Of a stretch of 44,401 nucleotides of DNA, positions 10,060 to 21,259 are shown in pieces; positions within the stretch are counted from its first letter, which is position 1, and each line of letters begins with the position of its first letter. The translations under genes were made by a program, and so were the position numbers. This DNA is from Zygnema cylindricum. Lineage: Eukaryota; Streptophyta; Zygnematophyceae; Zygnematales; Zygnemataceae. The notes under the pieces are model-generated. The model did not search any database, was not told the DNA's origin, and was given only the letters and a program-made list of their open reading frames with translations. The stretch is taken from NCBI GenBank assembly GCA_037447655.1, contig JBBHKE010000139.1:1-44401 (forward strand). The letters are read 5' to 3'.

Positions 10060-10904
10060 TTTTAAGGGTTCATTACCCAAAATAGAGTTAATAACTCTAA
10101 TTAATATTTTTTCGTTTTTTCCTCTAATTATTTCCCTAGTTGTCCTATTCGTACGGATTTGGACTTTTTTCTGAAAACTACATAGTATTCGACTATTCGC
10201 GACTTTTATATTTTTTCGTAAAATTCGTTTAGTTTTCGCTGTACGGTGTACGAAAACGTACGGAAACCATCCCCTTAACCCTAAAAAATCCTTAAAAACC
10301 CGAAAAGATACGATAAACGTACGAAAAAGTACGGCATTGTACGAAAGGTGCACCATAAAAAAATGAAGAGTATGGATAATGTAAGGCAGTTGAACTGTAA
10401 TTTACCGGAATGTACGAAATGCACGGGAAGTACCCTAAACACCCTGAAATCCCCCCTTTAATAAACCTAAAAGTACAGAAATATACGGACGCTGTAATTA
10501 GACGTACGAAAGATGTAAGTCCGTGTAATTGAAATATACGGAAACGTACGACAATGTACCTTAATAATCTCAAAATAATAACTGTCAAAAGTACGAAAAT
10601 ATACGGACACTGTACGTTTACGTACGAATAAAAGTTGGTTGTTTAATAGAAATATATAAGAATGCACGACAATGTACCCTAAATTCCTCAAACCCCTCTT
10701 ATTAACCCTAAAAGTACTGAAATGTACGAAGACAATACGCAAATGTACGAAAAGGTACGCGTACTTAGTCACGTACGCATTTTATAACATTTTTTTCATC
10801 GTTAAATGCGTATCGTGCGTAGTATTCGCGCGTTCATTTTGTGCGTATTATGCGCACGGGACAACTATGATTATTTCTTTACTCTTATTACGATTTGCGG
10901 TGTA
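10060..10904. mobile_element. TA-flanked MITE, copy d, right part only (interrupted)
   Basis: Positions 10060-10134 and 10878-10904 together resemble the right end of MITE copy a, ending in ATTACGATTTGCGGTGTA. The hAT-like copy 2 is inserted between them. The left TIR is missing. Confidence 0.55.
10135..10869. mobile_element. hAT-like non-autonomous element, copy 2 (uninterrupted)
   Basis: The left end is CCTAGTTGTCC; the right end read inward is CATAGTTGTCC (10 of 11 match). The flanking 8-bp TSD ATTATTTC is exact (10127-10134 and 10870-10877). The body is collinear with both halves of copy 1 and lacks the 886-bp nested element. Internally about four diverged units of 100-140 bp recur, each starting near TTAA(T/C)..CCTAAAA and rich in GTACGAAAATGTACC-like palindromes. 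There is no transposase. Confidence 0.8.
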
Positions 10905-11109
10905 GTTAACTACTGTAGCCTTGAAGAATAATGTAAATCTAAGGGTACATGCCCATGTAAGCGATACTTTGAAAAAGTACTTTGTAATGTAGTGAAGTGT
11001 TCCGTAATACTTTGGAAAGCGTCCCTATATGCGAAAATGAAATTGGAACTTTGACATGTGACGGTTGTAGACGTAGGTACAACTTTGAGACAGGTGACGA
11101 CGACTACGA

Positions 11110-11119
11110 NNNNNNNNNN
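11110..11119. other. Assembly gap (10 N)
   Basis: Ten Ns. Retroelement RT begins immediately right of the gap, while the left side (10905-11109) shows no RT homology. The 5' LTR, gag, protease and N-terminal RT of the gypsy element are therefore missing or misplaced here. Confidence 0.95.
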
Positions 11120-13645
11120 GGCTACCACCAGATCAGAATTACCGAGGAGGATGTGGAGAAGACGGCGTTCAGAACTCGATACGGTCATTTCCAATTTCGG
11201 GTAATGCCGTTCGGGTTGACTAACGCACCGGCGACCTTTATGCATTTAATGAATTCCATCTTTCGGCAATATCTGGACGCGTTTGTGATCGTCTTCCTAG
11301 ACGACATACTGGTGTATAGCCGAACGCAGGAGGAGCATATGAAGCATTTACGGACGGTCCTTCAAGTCCTTCGGGAGCATAAGTTATAAGCAAAAAGAAG
11401 TAAATGTGACTTCTTCGAGGAGAAGATTGATTTTTTAGGCCATGTGGTGAGCCGGGACGGAATCGCAGTGGATCCAAACAAGACAAAGGTCGTTAAGGAG
11501 TGGCCGCAGCCGACAAATATCACGGAGTTACGGAGCTTTCTAGGACTATGCTCCTATTATCGACGTTTTGTTGAAGGTTTCGCAAAAATCGCGGCACCGC
11601 TTACGGAGTTGCTCAAAAATGATGTACCCTATGATTGGAAAGCGCCGCAAAGGGCAGCCTTTAACACGCTAAAGGAGCGGTTGGTTACCGCCCCTGTGTT
11701 AGCTGTTCCCGATCCGCACTTACCTTGGACGATAATTACTGACGCTAGCGATACGGCTATTGGAGCGATCCTTATGCAGGATCATAAAAAAGGCCTTCAA
11801 CCTATCGCCTACGACAGTCGAAAACTAAAGGCAGCAGAACTGAACTGGGCCACCCATGAGAAAGAGACAATAGCTATCATCAATGCGCTGGAGGTTTGGA
11901 AGTGTTACGTTCAGGGGAAACGGATCACGTTTATCACGGATCACCACGCCTTACAATATCTCCAAACCCAACCAAAGTTGTCCAAAAAACAGGTGCGCTG
12001 GATGACGTTTCTGCAAACCTTCGGTCCGGAACTTGTTATAGAATATAAGCCGGGCAAAACGAACCCGGCGGATCCGCTGTCAAGAAGACCCGACGTCGCT
12101 GCGTCGGCAGCGGAGCAACGACCACAAGTATCGCCGCAAGGGAACGGAGACTCTGTGAAAGAGAACACCGCAGCGTCGACCGCAGCGCAAGATCCGAAAC
12201 TCAGCGCAGTCACCAGTACGGTGTAGGTGGACGAACAGTGGTTAAGTCGGATAAAGGCTGCCTACGACGACGATGATGCACTAAAGGAACTCATCAAACG
12301 GAAGGTACTCGTTCGAACCGCCAATGGTATGTGGTGGTACAGAACAAGTAAGACAACACGGCTTTATGTGCCAACAAATACGGAACTTCGTCACACGATT
12401 CTTAAAATGAGTCACGACGAGCCGCTCAGTAGACATTTTGGGCAGGATAAAACAACCGCACGTGTCTCTGAGGCGTATTACTAGCCTAACATGACTCGAG
12501 ACATTGCAGAATATGTCGGACGTGTGACTCGTGTAATAGGAACAAATCGCACTCAAGGGAACAAGGTCTGTTACAACCCATTCCAATACCATCTGTTCCT
12601 TGGGAGGCGATTTCGATGGATTTCATCGTGGCCCTCCCACTGACGAAGGAGGGCTACGACTCGATCTTCGTTGTCGTGGATTACCTGACGAAGATGGCAC
12701 ATTTTCTCCCTACGTCCACCACAGCTACTGCACGAGATATCGCCAACTTATTCTTTCGGGAGATATTACGCCATCACGGACTTCCAAAAAGGATCGTTAG
12801 CGACCGCGATCGTAAATTCGTGAGCCACTTTTGGCAAAATCTATTTGCGTTATGTGGCACGCAGCTCGCCATGTCCACAGCCTACCACCCTCAAACTGAT
12901 GGTCAGATTGAAAGGGTGAATCGAACTTTGGAGGAAGCGTTGCGGGCTTATGTCTCGGTGCACCAAACGGATTGGGTGTACCATTTAACAACAATCGAGG
13001 TAGCATAAAACAGTGCAGTGCACTCTTCGACGAATGCTACGCCATTCTCCCTCAATGGACGAGAACCCACTCTTCCCCAAAACTTATTGGTAGCGGACTG
13101 CCAAATACCGGCAGCTCTGGACTTTGCCAAAACACTGCAAGAAAACCTGGAAAAGGCGGCGAAGGCGCTGCAAATGGCAAAGGATCGTCAAAAGTTGCAG
13201 GCCAACGCTCATCGAAAGGACATCATATTTAGCGTGGGGGACAAGGTTCGCCTTAATATGGCAAACCTCTCCTTACCGGGTGCCCTCTCTAAGAAGTTGG
13301 CCCCGAAGTTCACGCGCCCATTCACAATTCTTTCCCGTGTGGGCGCCGTGGCTTACAAGTTGGATATCCCGACGGACTGGCATATCCACAACGTTTTCCA
13401 TGTTTCCCTTTTTAAACAATTCCGCGATCTTGACTCAATGTTCCCTAATCGACGACGGCATACACCTTTACCACCCGTTCAAGGCACCTCGGACGAGTAT
13501 GAGGTGGAAGAGATCCTTAAGTCACGCCACTCTCAGAAAATTCCAACTCCACCTAGTACTTGGTGCGTTGGAAGGGTTACGGTGCTGAGGACGACTCTTG
13601 GGTGGACGGGGGGGATCTACATTCCAGGAGTTGTTGCGCCGGTTT
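11120..13645 (+). pseudogene. Ty3/gypsy chromovirus pol, 5'-truncated and broken
   Basis: Domains in order: RT from the GYHQIRI motif, with [11 protein letters not shown] and the catalytic VFLDDIL box (the first catalytic Asp is lost in the gap). Then RNase H, with TDAS, the E of [14 protein letters not shown] and ADPLSRRPD. Then the integrase zinc region (H-H, then CDSC in another frame), and the integrase core with Asp in MDFIVALPL, Asp in SDRDRKF and Glu in GQIERVNR. Last is a C-terminal chromodomain starting at EYEVEEIL (about 13497), whose second half (LVRWKGY, then DDSWV) is in another frame. Disruptions: TAA 11387-11389, TAG 12224-12226, TAG 12482-12484, a frameshift near 12515, TAA 13006-13008 and a frameshift near 13556. 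The chromodomain places it among chromoviruses. It is inactive as sequenced. Confidence 0.9.
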
Positions 13646-13659
13646 CAGCGGAGTGAGTG

Positions 13660-15040
13660 TTGTTCTTTGGTCTAAAATAGACCGCAGAAGCGACCCAAAC
13701 TATCATGCAAGAAGCTAAGCAAAAATAGGTCGAAGAACAATCATATGAAATGCATCCTCCATATGCGTACACAGACGCAACAAACAACATTTAGGGTTTC
13801 ATGGAATAATCAACATAAATAAACCCTATGACAACATCTAAGGTTTGATGGAATAATCGACATAAACAAACCCTAGGACAAATGCATAAACAATGCATAT
13901 CAAACATATATAAAATAACATAAATAAATAATAAAAACAAATGCATCACACATAAACAAGAGTATAATCAAAGTATAATCATTATATCATTCAAAGTGCA
14001 TGACCTAATCGGCAACCCTAAAAGTCTACATCTTCGGTCCCCACTTTACTAACCAGCATTGATGATTCATTCCTAACAAAGCTCATTCCTATATATAAAA
14101 TTGTGAGCTGTCAAATAATCACTAAGTGTCATAAATTACGTTACTGTCACTAAATCCTATTTACGCATAATAACCTTTTAGTAAGAGTAAACTAATCGTA
14201 AGCGTACACCTGAAAGACAAGCAATCGTAAGCGTACACTTGTCTGCAAAAACGACACATAAAGACACACAATTAAACTGTCGATATCCTCATTGATCACC
14301 TAAAATATAACTATTTTAATCAACACTAAATCATTAATTCAAATAAGACAAAACATTGATGCTTCAAATATTTACATCGACGCATCCACAAATCCGCGTC
14401 ATAAGTGACAACTTGCTTAGTCACTTGTCGATAAGTCCACGTAGTGAACCGACATCGCATATGTACGGTCCACTAGATAATGCGTCATTAAAGATAATGA
14501 GATCCCTTGAAAATATCGGTAGACGACATTCGCCCTCCACGTGTACCATGACCAACTTGCCGAAATCAATTCATACGATCCAATTCTGTCCGTACCGAAA
14601 TCACGTAATTCGTCATAAATGCGCCTTGTCGCATTTAAGGTACACGTCATTTTCGATAAATGCATGTCGCAATAAGCGACAACTTAAAGTACACCTGTCA
14701 AATACGACGCTCTGTACCGGCGGCGTCCCATGTAATAAATGTCACCTGTCGCATTATGTTTCGTACGTGCGACGTACAATTTTACGATTTTACATACTTC
14801 GAATATCATACATCGGATCGTTTCGCGATCCGCCGTCCATTTCACTTACGCGAACCATACTTTTACATATGTTTGTTCGCGTCACTCAATTCATACTTGC
14901 GTACGTCGAACTTAATTAATTTCACTTCTCCCTTAACCCGAAAATGCATTCGTGCCACCACATTAATTTCGGTAAATACGTACGCACGAAAACACGCGCA
15001 CGCAAGTACGAAACTGAATCTTCCAAAACAACAGTGAGGA
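13660..15040. other. Spacer between chromovirus pol and the 3' ORF; no gene seen
   Basis: AT-rich DNA. An imperfect inverted repeat (TTGTTCTTTGGTCT at about 13661, partner near 13725-13741) could form a hairpin just after pol. The only larger open frame (14356-14919) has no recognisable motif. This stretch may be a separate insertion that widened the pol-to-LTR distance. Confidence 0.45.
13784..13877. repeat. 47-bp tandem pair
   Basis: Two units, 13784-13830 and 13831-13877, share ACAACAT, GGAATAATC and ACATAAA and differ at a few positions. Confidence 0.85.
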
Positions 15041-15119
15041 CACTCAGCTTTACCGGAGGGGCAATCGCAACGGCCGCAACAAAGGAGCGAATCGCAGTGT
15101 CGCAACCATCGCAATCATC

Positions 15120-16798
15120 TTGGGGACGCGGCAAAGGACCGCTGCGGCGATGTTACCACACCGCAGCGCTGTAGCAGCGCAGCCACCGCAGCGCAACATG
15201 GTTACGATGACGCCAGAGGATTGCAGCACCACCGCTGCGCTGACAGGAAAGCGCAACGGCGCAATTGTGTTTCACTATATAGGTAACGACGAACCCTCGG
15301 TTTCGCCGCAGCAGCGCAGTTTTATAAATGATGGACGCTGCGATACCCTCGCACGCTGCGACGCTTTGCAAAGTCCAAAAGTGAAACCCTCAACCCCCGT
15401 GAATAAAGTCGCCATCCGTCCTCACAACCAACCCAGTCTCGGCAACTTGGAAATTGCTTCTCTCCCCACAATGAGCTTACCTTCGCTTCAGGAATTACCG
15501 GAATTGTCTGGTTCAGCAGTGTCTATGGCGTCGTCGTCCTCTCCACCACCGAAAAGGAGGAGACTGGTACGGGTGGGACAAGGAGATCTGAATCGTCCCG
15601 AGAGATTGTTAAGGGCGGCGGAGACCATGGTGGAAGCAAGCAGGCGAAGAGAAGTAGAAGTGGAGCCGGAACCTGAGGAAAGTGCCAGTAGCGAGGCAGG
15701 ACCGGCAGAGATCAGTGGAGGGGAGGGGTCAGAAAACTCACAGGACCCTGAATACACCCCAACCCGTGAAGGTGATCAGGAATTTAAAGAAGACCATGAG
15801 CTATCGGAGGCGAAGGAACGGGAACGAGAACCAACGCCTCCGCCAATTGAAGAGCGCGCCTTAGATCTAGAGGTGATGCGGGACCCAAACAAGCAGAGTA
15901 CCGCGGACGAGCAGTCGTCTGATAGCGCGGAAAAGAAGGCAGAGGCAGAATAATCCACTGGCAACGATGTGTTCCTCCTGCGAGTGAACCGAAGGGATCC
16001 GGAGGAGGAAAGTGAACAGGGAGAGGAAATTCCCGACTACCTCTTCCCACTACCGGTCGACACCCAGCATCCGGACCTCGCCTTCAGCTTCGCCAAAAGG
16101 TTTTATTGGAACCCCTCGGAGTGGCCGAGGAATGGCGTATAGGGAAGCCTGGAGATCCTATCCGTATCCCTGCTGACGTTGCGTCACACCCAGCGTGGAA
16201 TTTCATGCGGACAAAAGACCTGGGAAATAATCATAAGGTTTATATGCAGCTAAACCCTCACGCTTTACCGTTCGTGGAAGTGCTAAAGGACAACTTTAAG
16301 TACAGGATTGATGTTCCCGGATTACTCCGTCATTATCACCCGTGGGATGTCCGCCTCCACGACATCACCTATAGAGCGGAGGTTACCCCTGAGGTGCGGG
16401 TACTCAAGTTGGCTCGAAAGAATGCTCTGCAACGGGATCGAGTTGCAAGGAAACACGTTTCCTTTAAACTACGGAAGGTACCTCGATGGGAACCGGCGGA
16501 CGAAGAAGCGGAGGAAGTTTCCCCACTGGCCGATCCTGAAGAACCCCCGATTCCGGCACCCGAGGAGCCTGCACCGGCGGACGTTCCGCCATGACCCGCA
16601 GTCCTCGAGGTTGAGGAAGCGGAAGATCAGGTTCGGGAACGAGTCACTCGGCGGCGGTTGGCAGCTGCAGATCATCATATCGCGTTACTAGAGACCCGAT
16701 GTGAACATCTCCAAAATCAACTCGACGCCGTTCGCCAGGAGTTCGAAGAGTATCGCGAAGAAACATATGACATACTCCGGCAATTGCAGTTTCTTTGA
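15120..16798 (+). pseudogene. Broken acidic/coiled-coil ORF between chromovirus pol and 3' LTR
   Basis: A long coding-like stretch spread over frames. The first part (15120-15953) has a basic patch (PPKRRRLVRVG) followed by a Glu/Ser/Pro-rich acidic run. It continues in another frame from about 15960 (acidic, then WNPSEWP) and switches near 16115 to the frame of 16106-16798. That last part has one in-frame TGA (16592-16594) and ends as a heptad-like coiled coil (LLETRCEHLQNQLDAVRQ) at TGA 16796-16798. I recognise no family: there is no zinc knuckle, protease or capsid motif. The stop lies 45 bp before the LTR and the strand matches pol, so it may be an extra 3' ORF of the chromovirus. CGCAGCG-rich wording at 15130-15360 echoes the pol linker (12090-12200) and the LTR (16900-17040). 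It could also be a fragment of another element. Confidence 0.5.
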
Positions 16799-16843
16799 GT
16801 TAATCAAAGATCAGCAGGACGCTGAATCCTTAGTGGGAGGCAC

Positions 16844-17337
16844 TGTAACAGAGTTACGGAATTGGGTACTTAGTGGCTAGGGCTAGGCTGCTATAGTTGC
16901 GATTTCAGAGCAGCGCAGTTGCGATTCCAGAGTAACGCAGCTGCGATTCCAGACCACCGCAGCATAGCAGCATAGCAACTTAACGGCGTAGCAACTTAGT
17001 AGCGCAGCAGCGTAGCAGCGCAGCATAGCAACGCCGCAGAATGTAGATTGAGCTGTATAGTTCTAGAAGGAAGTTTTGGATAGATCTCGGAAGACCTTGA
17101 AGGTCCACGTGTACAGCTGTATAGTACTAGGTTGACTAGCAGTTAGTTAGTTTAAATAGTCGAGTAAGACCTAGTGAATGACACCTCAAGTAGACCTACA
17201 CAGCTTGCGCAACCTTGTACTCTCTTTCAAGTAATAAAGCCCAACCTTGTGTGTGAGTTCTGTGTGCTCCTGCTGTTGCTACGGGGAGATCCTTGGTGTT
17301 TTCCGCTGTGCACTGTGACGTGTTGTGGTGTATTGAT
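16844..17337 (+). mobile_element. 3' LTR of the gypsy chromovirus
   Basis: Starts TGTAACAGAGTTACGG, a typical gypsy LTR start with an internal GTAAC/GTTAC palindrome, directly after a purine-rich tract (GTGGGAGG, 16833-16840). It contains a TATA-like TTTAAATA (about 17150) and a polyadenylation signal AATAAA (17233-17238). The 16900-17040 part is a degenerate tandem array of GCGATTCCAGA and CGCAGCA wording. The right border is approximate; it is set where copia RNase H sequence begins. No 5' partner LTR is in the window. Confidence 0.65.
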
Positions 17338-17530
17338 GCCTCTTTTACAAAACCCTAAGCATCACTTTGAAGCAAAGCATATGGATATTCGTTTCAGCTT
17401 TGTTAGAGAGAAGGTTGAGAATAAAATAATTAGTTTGGAATATAGACCGGACGGAGAGATGGTAGCAGATATGATGACTAAGCCTATTCATTCTCCCAAA
17501 TTAAAAATTGTAGGGAGAAGTGTGGACTGA
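17338..17530 (+). pseudogene. Ty1/copia RNase H C-terminal fragment
   Basis: Encodes the last ~60 residues of a copia polyprotein: NPKHHFEAKHMDIRFSFVRE, then VADMMTKP, matching the complete copy at 31377-31576. It begins abruptly at the gypsy LTR border, so the gypsy LTR truncates or interrupts it. The upstream half of this copy is not in the window. Confidence 0.8.
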
Positions 17531-17560
17531 AAGAAAAGATAGACTAGAAAATAATGGGAG

Positions 17561-17700
17561 TGTTGAAAAGTGATATTTTGTATTCTACCTTTTTTTTTAA
17601 TCTTGGAGTTCTCATAATTGTCGTAGTGAAATTCTATGGGCTCCATTGCCCACAGAATTCGCAGATCCAAAAGAAGCTAATCTAGATAGTGCCGACTCCA
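17561..17700 (+). mobile_element. Start of a copia LTR (TGTTGAAAAG type)
   Basis: TGTTGAAAAG follows a polypurine-like tract (AAAATAATGGGAG), exactly as at 25837. Only the first ~140 bp are recognisable before an inversely oriented LTR takes over. Confidence 0.55.
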
Positions 17701-17739
17701 AGTTGATATAACTCCAAATAAATGATCCCTTGACAATAA

Positions 17740-18697
17740 GAATCCCAATATATGTTCACCCCTGTGAAAAGAAGACCTTCTGTGTGCTCAGTTCCACCAC
17801 AAAATGCAAAGCTTCAATATGTGTTTTGGACAATATTCCCCACTTTGACTTTCCCACTGAATAAGTGCCACCCTGGCACGCAAAGACTCTGACCGACTAC
17901 ACCCTTGTGTAGCTTGGACTCCCCTGAGTCCGCAGCAAAAAGAATCACTGAATTTGCTCACCCGAGCATTAAGTTATGGCTGGTCAAAGATGACCTTTTA
18001 TAGTTACAAGCTCTCTTAGAGAGAGGTACCTAAATATCACTAAGTCTTGGTCTGCCTACTCACGACTACCTACTACTAAACCCTAGTCCAATAGGAACAC
18101 TATAAAGTACAAGAAGGTACAATGGGCGATGTACTTATTGTACGTCCATTGTACGACAAGGTCTACAAGGTGACACCTGTCAAATCGGAAGCCATGGTTC
18201 CTCCTCCCATCTTCTCCGGTATCAAATAATGTGGCGCCACGTGGCACCGCGTGACGCTATCTCCGTATGCCGCCAAAAGCTCACTTCGCGTGGCGGCTAT
18301 AATGCCGGCCGTCCGATCAAAACATATTTTACACGGTTCAGATTCGCGTACATGCAGAAATTGCTCCTTTTGGTTAGTCTGCTGTTAATTAGCTGTGGCG
18401 TTAATATTTATATATTTATGAAACCCGTCACGTGTACTGTTTCGGTAACGCCTTATTGGATAAGGCTTACGTCTATAAAGTGAACCACAGACCCTGGTTC
18501 AAATCCGGTTAATAGCAACATTTTGGCCACCTATCAGTTTTCCTGCCTATTTTTGCCTGTTTCTTCTTTTTGACTATGGGGCAGCCATGGCTATCTCTGT
18601 CTTCCAGTGACTACGACAAGTATGGATGACTTAGACAAGACCATCTGACAAACACATAGAATAAATTCAGACCTAGAAAATACTCAAATTTAACACG
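17740..18697 (-). mobile_element. Copia-related LTR, inverse orientation
   Basis: Read on the minus strand it starts TGTTAAATTTGAGTATTTTC at 18697. It carries the conserved GCCATGG block and ends with the R/U5-like GAGCAAATTCAGTGATTC (near 17950) and GGGTGGCACTT-like wording seen in the other LTRs. The 3' border is diverged. Its tRNA-like block reads on the plus strand (18456-18506). Confidence 0.6.
18456..18506 (+). other. tRNA-like block inside the inverse LTR
   Basis: TTGGATAAGGC (18456-18466, resembling the D-loop/A-box segment of tRNA-Arg) is followed by GGTTCAAATCC (18496-18506). The latter is a B box differing from GGTTCGANTCC at one position. It is antisense to the LTR. Confidence 0.5.
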
Positions 18698-18699
18698 TA

Positions 18700-19722
18700 G
18701 TAATTGAGAATTGACAGGCAGCCATAGCTACCTTAGACAGATGAGTAGATATACAGAAGACAAAGCTCTTGCAAAAGTTATATTGACTCAGACGAGATTT
18801 GATCCTGTAACCTATAGATGAGGAGCGTACGACATTGGCGTCAGCCTTTTCCGTTACGTTTTGATGAATCGATACACACATCATGTTTGATAATTATTTA
18901 AAAATGGCATGGCGACATATTCCTTTTAGCGACTTTCGGAATGAAACGAAACATGGAACATGTAGTACCGCACGAAATGCAGTACCGCACGAAATAAATG
19001 AAACAAACATTTGATTTCGACGGACGAAATTAAATGTCGCGATCGACGGCTGGCAAAGCAAGAAGATGACCGTCGAAATTCAACGGTCAATACAGAAATT
19101 TGACCGGTGAAATTCAACGGTCAACATTTATTCGGCGCGCCGTCAGATCGAACGACTGCAATTGATCACCGTGAAAAGAACGGACGACACGCGTGAGTGT
19201 CGGTATGCCGGAACGACTATCTAGGAGAAGTTCGGCGAAAAGGGAGGAAATGACACCTGGCATCATCCTATAGGATGTCGGAAGAGAAAAGGGACAAAAT
19301 GTCATTGACCTATTTTGCCACGTGGTAGACCGCGAATAGTGGCGAATATATCTGTACATAAAGTACGGCGGCTGTTGTACTTTGTATGTACAATAATTAG
19401 GGTACTTCACTTTGATTGGTTTAGAGTAGCTATTAGGAGTTTTAAGGACTTAAAAAAAAAAAAAAAAGTCCTCTCTCGCCGAGGCCATCTGTACAAACAT
19501 GCTTTCTTTAAACAACTATAACTTAATTCTCAGGTGAGCAAATTCAGTGATTCTTTTTGCAGCGGACTCAAGGGAATCCACGCTACACAAGGGTGTAGTC
19601 AGTCAAAGTTTTTGCGTCCCACAATGGGACTTATTCATTGTCAAAGTCAAAAGTGCATATACTATTCTAAAGGCTTCACATATTCTGAACATTCTGTGTA
19701 CCAAAGGAGGTCACAAAATTAC
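18700..19722 (+). mobile_element. Copia-related LTR, plus orientation, 5'-truncated
   Basis: Begins head to head with the inverse LTR. It matches the other LTRs from the AATTG..AGCCATAGCTACC block through the R/U5-like GAGCAAATTCAGTGATTC (about 19538) and ends near 19722, where RNase H sequence starts directly. The tRNA-like block is at 18794-18856 on the minus strand. Confidence 0.6.
18794..18856 (-). other. tRNA-like block inside LTR
   Basis: On the minus strand it reads A-box-like GGAAAAGGCTGACG followed by the B-box-like AGGATCAAATCTC. It is diverged but in the same order and spacing as in the other LTRs. Confidence 0.4.
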
Positions 19723-20191
19723 TGATTTCATGGCCTCAAAACCATACAGACAGGTAGTTGGTAGTCTCATCTACTTCATGAACTGCACGAGGCCCGATGT
19801 ATCAGCTGTTGTGGGAGCTTTAAGTAGAAGTTTGGAGAATCCTAAAAGAGAAGACTGGGAAGCTGCAAAAAGAGTTCTAAGGTATCTGGCAGGGACACGG
19901 AATTTAAAATTGTCTTTGGAGGAGGGGAAGTCAAGCTGCAAACCTGGAGAGATCCGAGTTATGTCTATATGCCCAGTAGGAAATCAACCACAGGTTTTGT
20001 CTTACACATTGGAAACGCAACCTGCTGCTAGAGCAACAATCTTTTGAAGGTCACGGCCGAATCAACTATGGAGTTATAATATATGGCAGCAAGCTTTGCC
20101 CTCAAGGAACTCCTATGGGTTAAGGCACTTCTACAAGAATTGGGACACCTGCAAACTCGTCCTCAAGTCATCTGGTGTGACAACCAGGCAG
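19723..20191 (+). pseudogene. Ty1/copia RNase H fragment interrupted by an LTR
   Basis: Encodes YRQVVGSLIYFMNCTRPDVS through the RNase H region, with frame breaks after about 19950 and an in-frame stop near 20040. A different frame then carries LKELLWVKALLQELGHL and CDNQA. It stops at CDNQA, exactly where the LTR of copia copy A starts. Its left edge is fused to an LTR end, so the gag-to-RT part has been deleted. Confidence 0.75.
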
Positions 20192-21246
20192 TGTAGAAAT
20201 TAATGGTCTTTTAAAGTATTTTCTAGGTTTGAATAGAAATAAGAAAGAAGTCGAGGCAGTCTACCTCTAACTTCTCTCTCCAACTCCTAAACTTGTCGTA
20301 GTTATTGAGAAATTGGAGAGGGAGCTAGAGCCATGGCTACCTAGGCTATCCAAAGGTTTACGGGAATATATATTTAAGTTAGGAGTTTTATTTACTAAAA
20401 GATATGTGTCGGCCCTAGGAATTGATCCTGGTACCTACCGGCCGGCAGACAGCCGTTAGCTGTTAGCCTTAGCCGTTAATTCTAAAAGTAGTGTTACGTA
20501 CTTTAGGGTTTGATATTTATTTAAACATTTAAACGTTGGATAGTTCATTTAACTGTAACTTTTTACAGAAGACATATATCCAGTAAATGTAAAAGTACGG
20601 ATTTCGGTACGAATACGAAATCAATACCGCGCATTTATTCCTTTAGTGAATCGAATACCGCGCATGTATTTATTACGGCTACGATTAAATGTGAATTTAA
20701 TCGGACGACCGGAATTAACGCCGAGATCGTGGAAGAGGATTTTGGCGGTTTGTGGTCATCGCCAGATCGGATGACACGTGGCGGAATGACATTGGATCGC
20801 AAAATCTCCGAAGATTAAGGGAGCGAATCCGGACATACCACGTGTCGACATTTAGGCCATGTCTTACAATGGCCGTACAGAAAGTACACCGGCAGCTGTA
20901 CTTTTGTGTACGAAACTGAAATCTGATTGGCTTCGTACATCAGTAGATAGAGTCTGTGAGAGAGATAGGACTTAGAAAAATAAGAAGATAGGACCCTCTC
21001 TCCCAGAGAGCTTCTGTACAAAAGGTCAACTTTGACCCTCCGTAACTTACTGCTAAAGGGAGCAAATTCAGAGATTCTTTTTGCTATCAACTCAGGGGAG
21101 TCTTCCCTTCACAGGGTTGAAGTTGGTCAGGTTATTTTCCACCAGAGTGGGAGTTATTTTTTCCGAAACACATCGGGGTCACGATTATCCTAGAGGCTTC
21201 TTGGAAGCTGTCCACTCTGAGGACTTATGGAGGTCTCAGAGTTTCA
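20192..21246 (+). mobile_element. 5' LTR of copia copy A
   Basis: Starts TGTAGAAATTAATGG and ends GAGTTTCA, followed at once by the primer-binding site. About 1055 bp, collinear with the two LTRs of copy B. It inserted into a copia RNase H gene at the CDNQA codons. The partner TSD cannot be tested because the copy runs into an assembly gap. Confidence 0.85.
20417..20476 (-). other. tRNA-like block inside LTR A
   Basis: On the minus strand: ACGGCTAAGGCTAACAGC followed by CCAGGATCAATTCCTAGG. It occupies the same place as in LTR B. Confidence 0.4.
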
Positions 21247-21259
21247 GGTTATGGGCCCA
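21247..21259 (+). other. Primer-binding site, half-tRNA(iMet) type
   Basis: GGTTATGGGCCCA directly follows the LTR end. It is the reverse complement of the anticodon arm of eukaryotic initiator tRNA-Met (TGGGCCCATAACC), as in Drosophila copia, which is primed by a cleaved half tRNA. Confidence 0.75.

Noticed and set aside
18456-18506. A functional tRNA gene
   Set aside because: No matching 7-bp acceptor stem or anticodon arm of normal size. Only A-box/B-box and T-arm resemblance is present.
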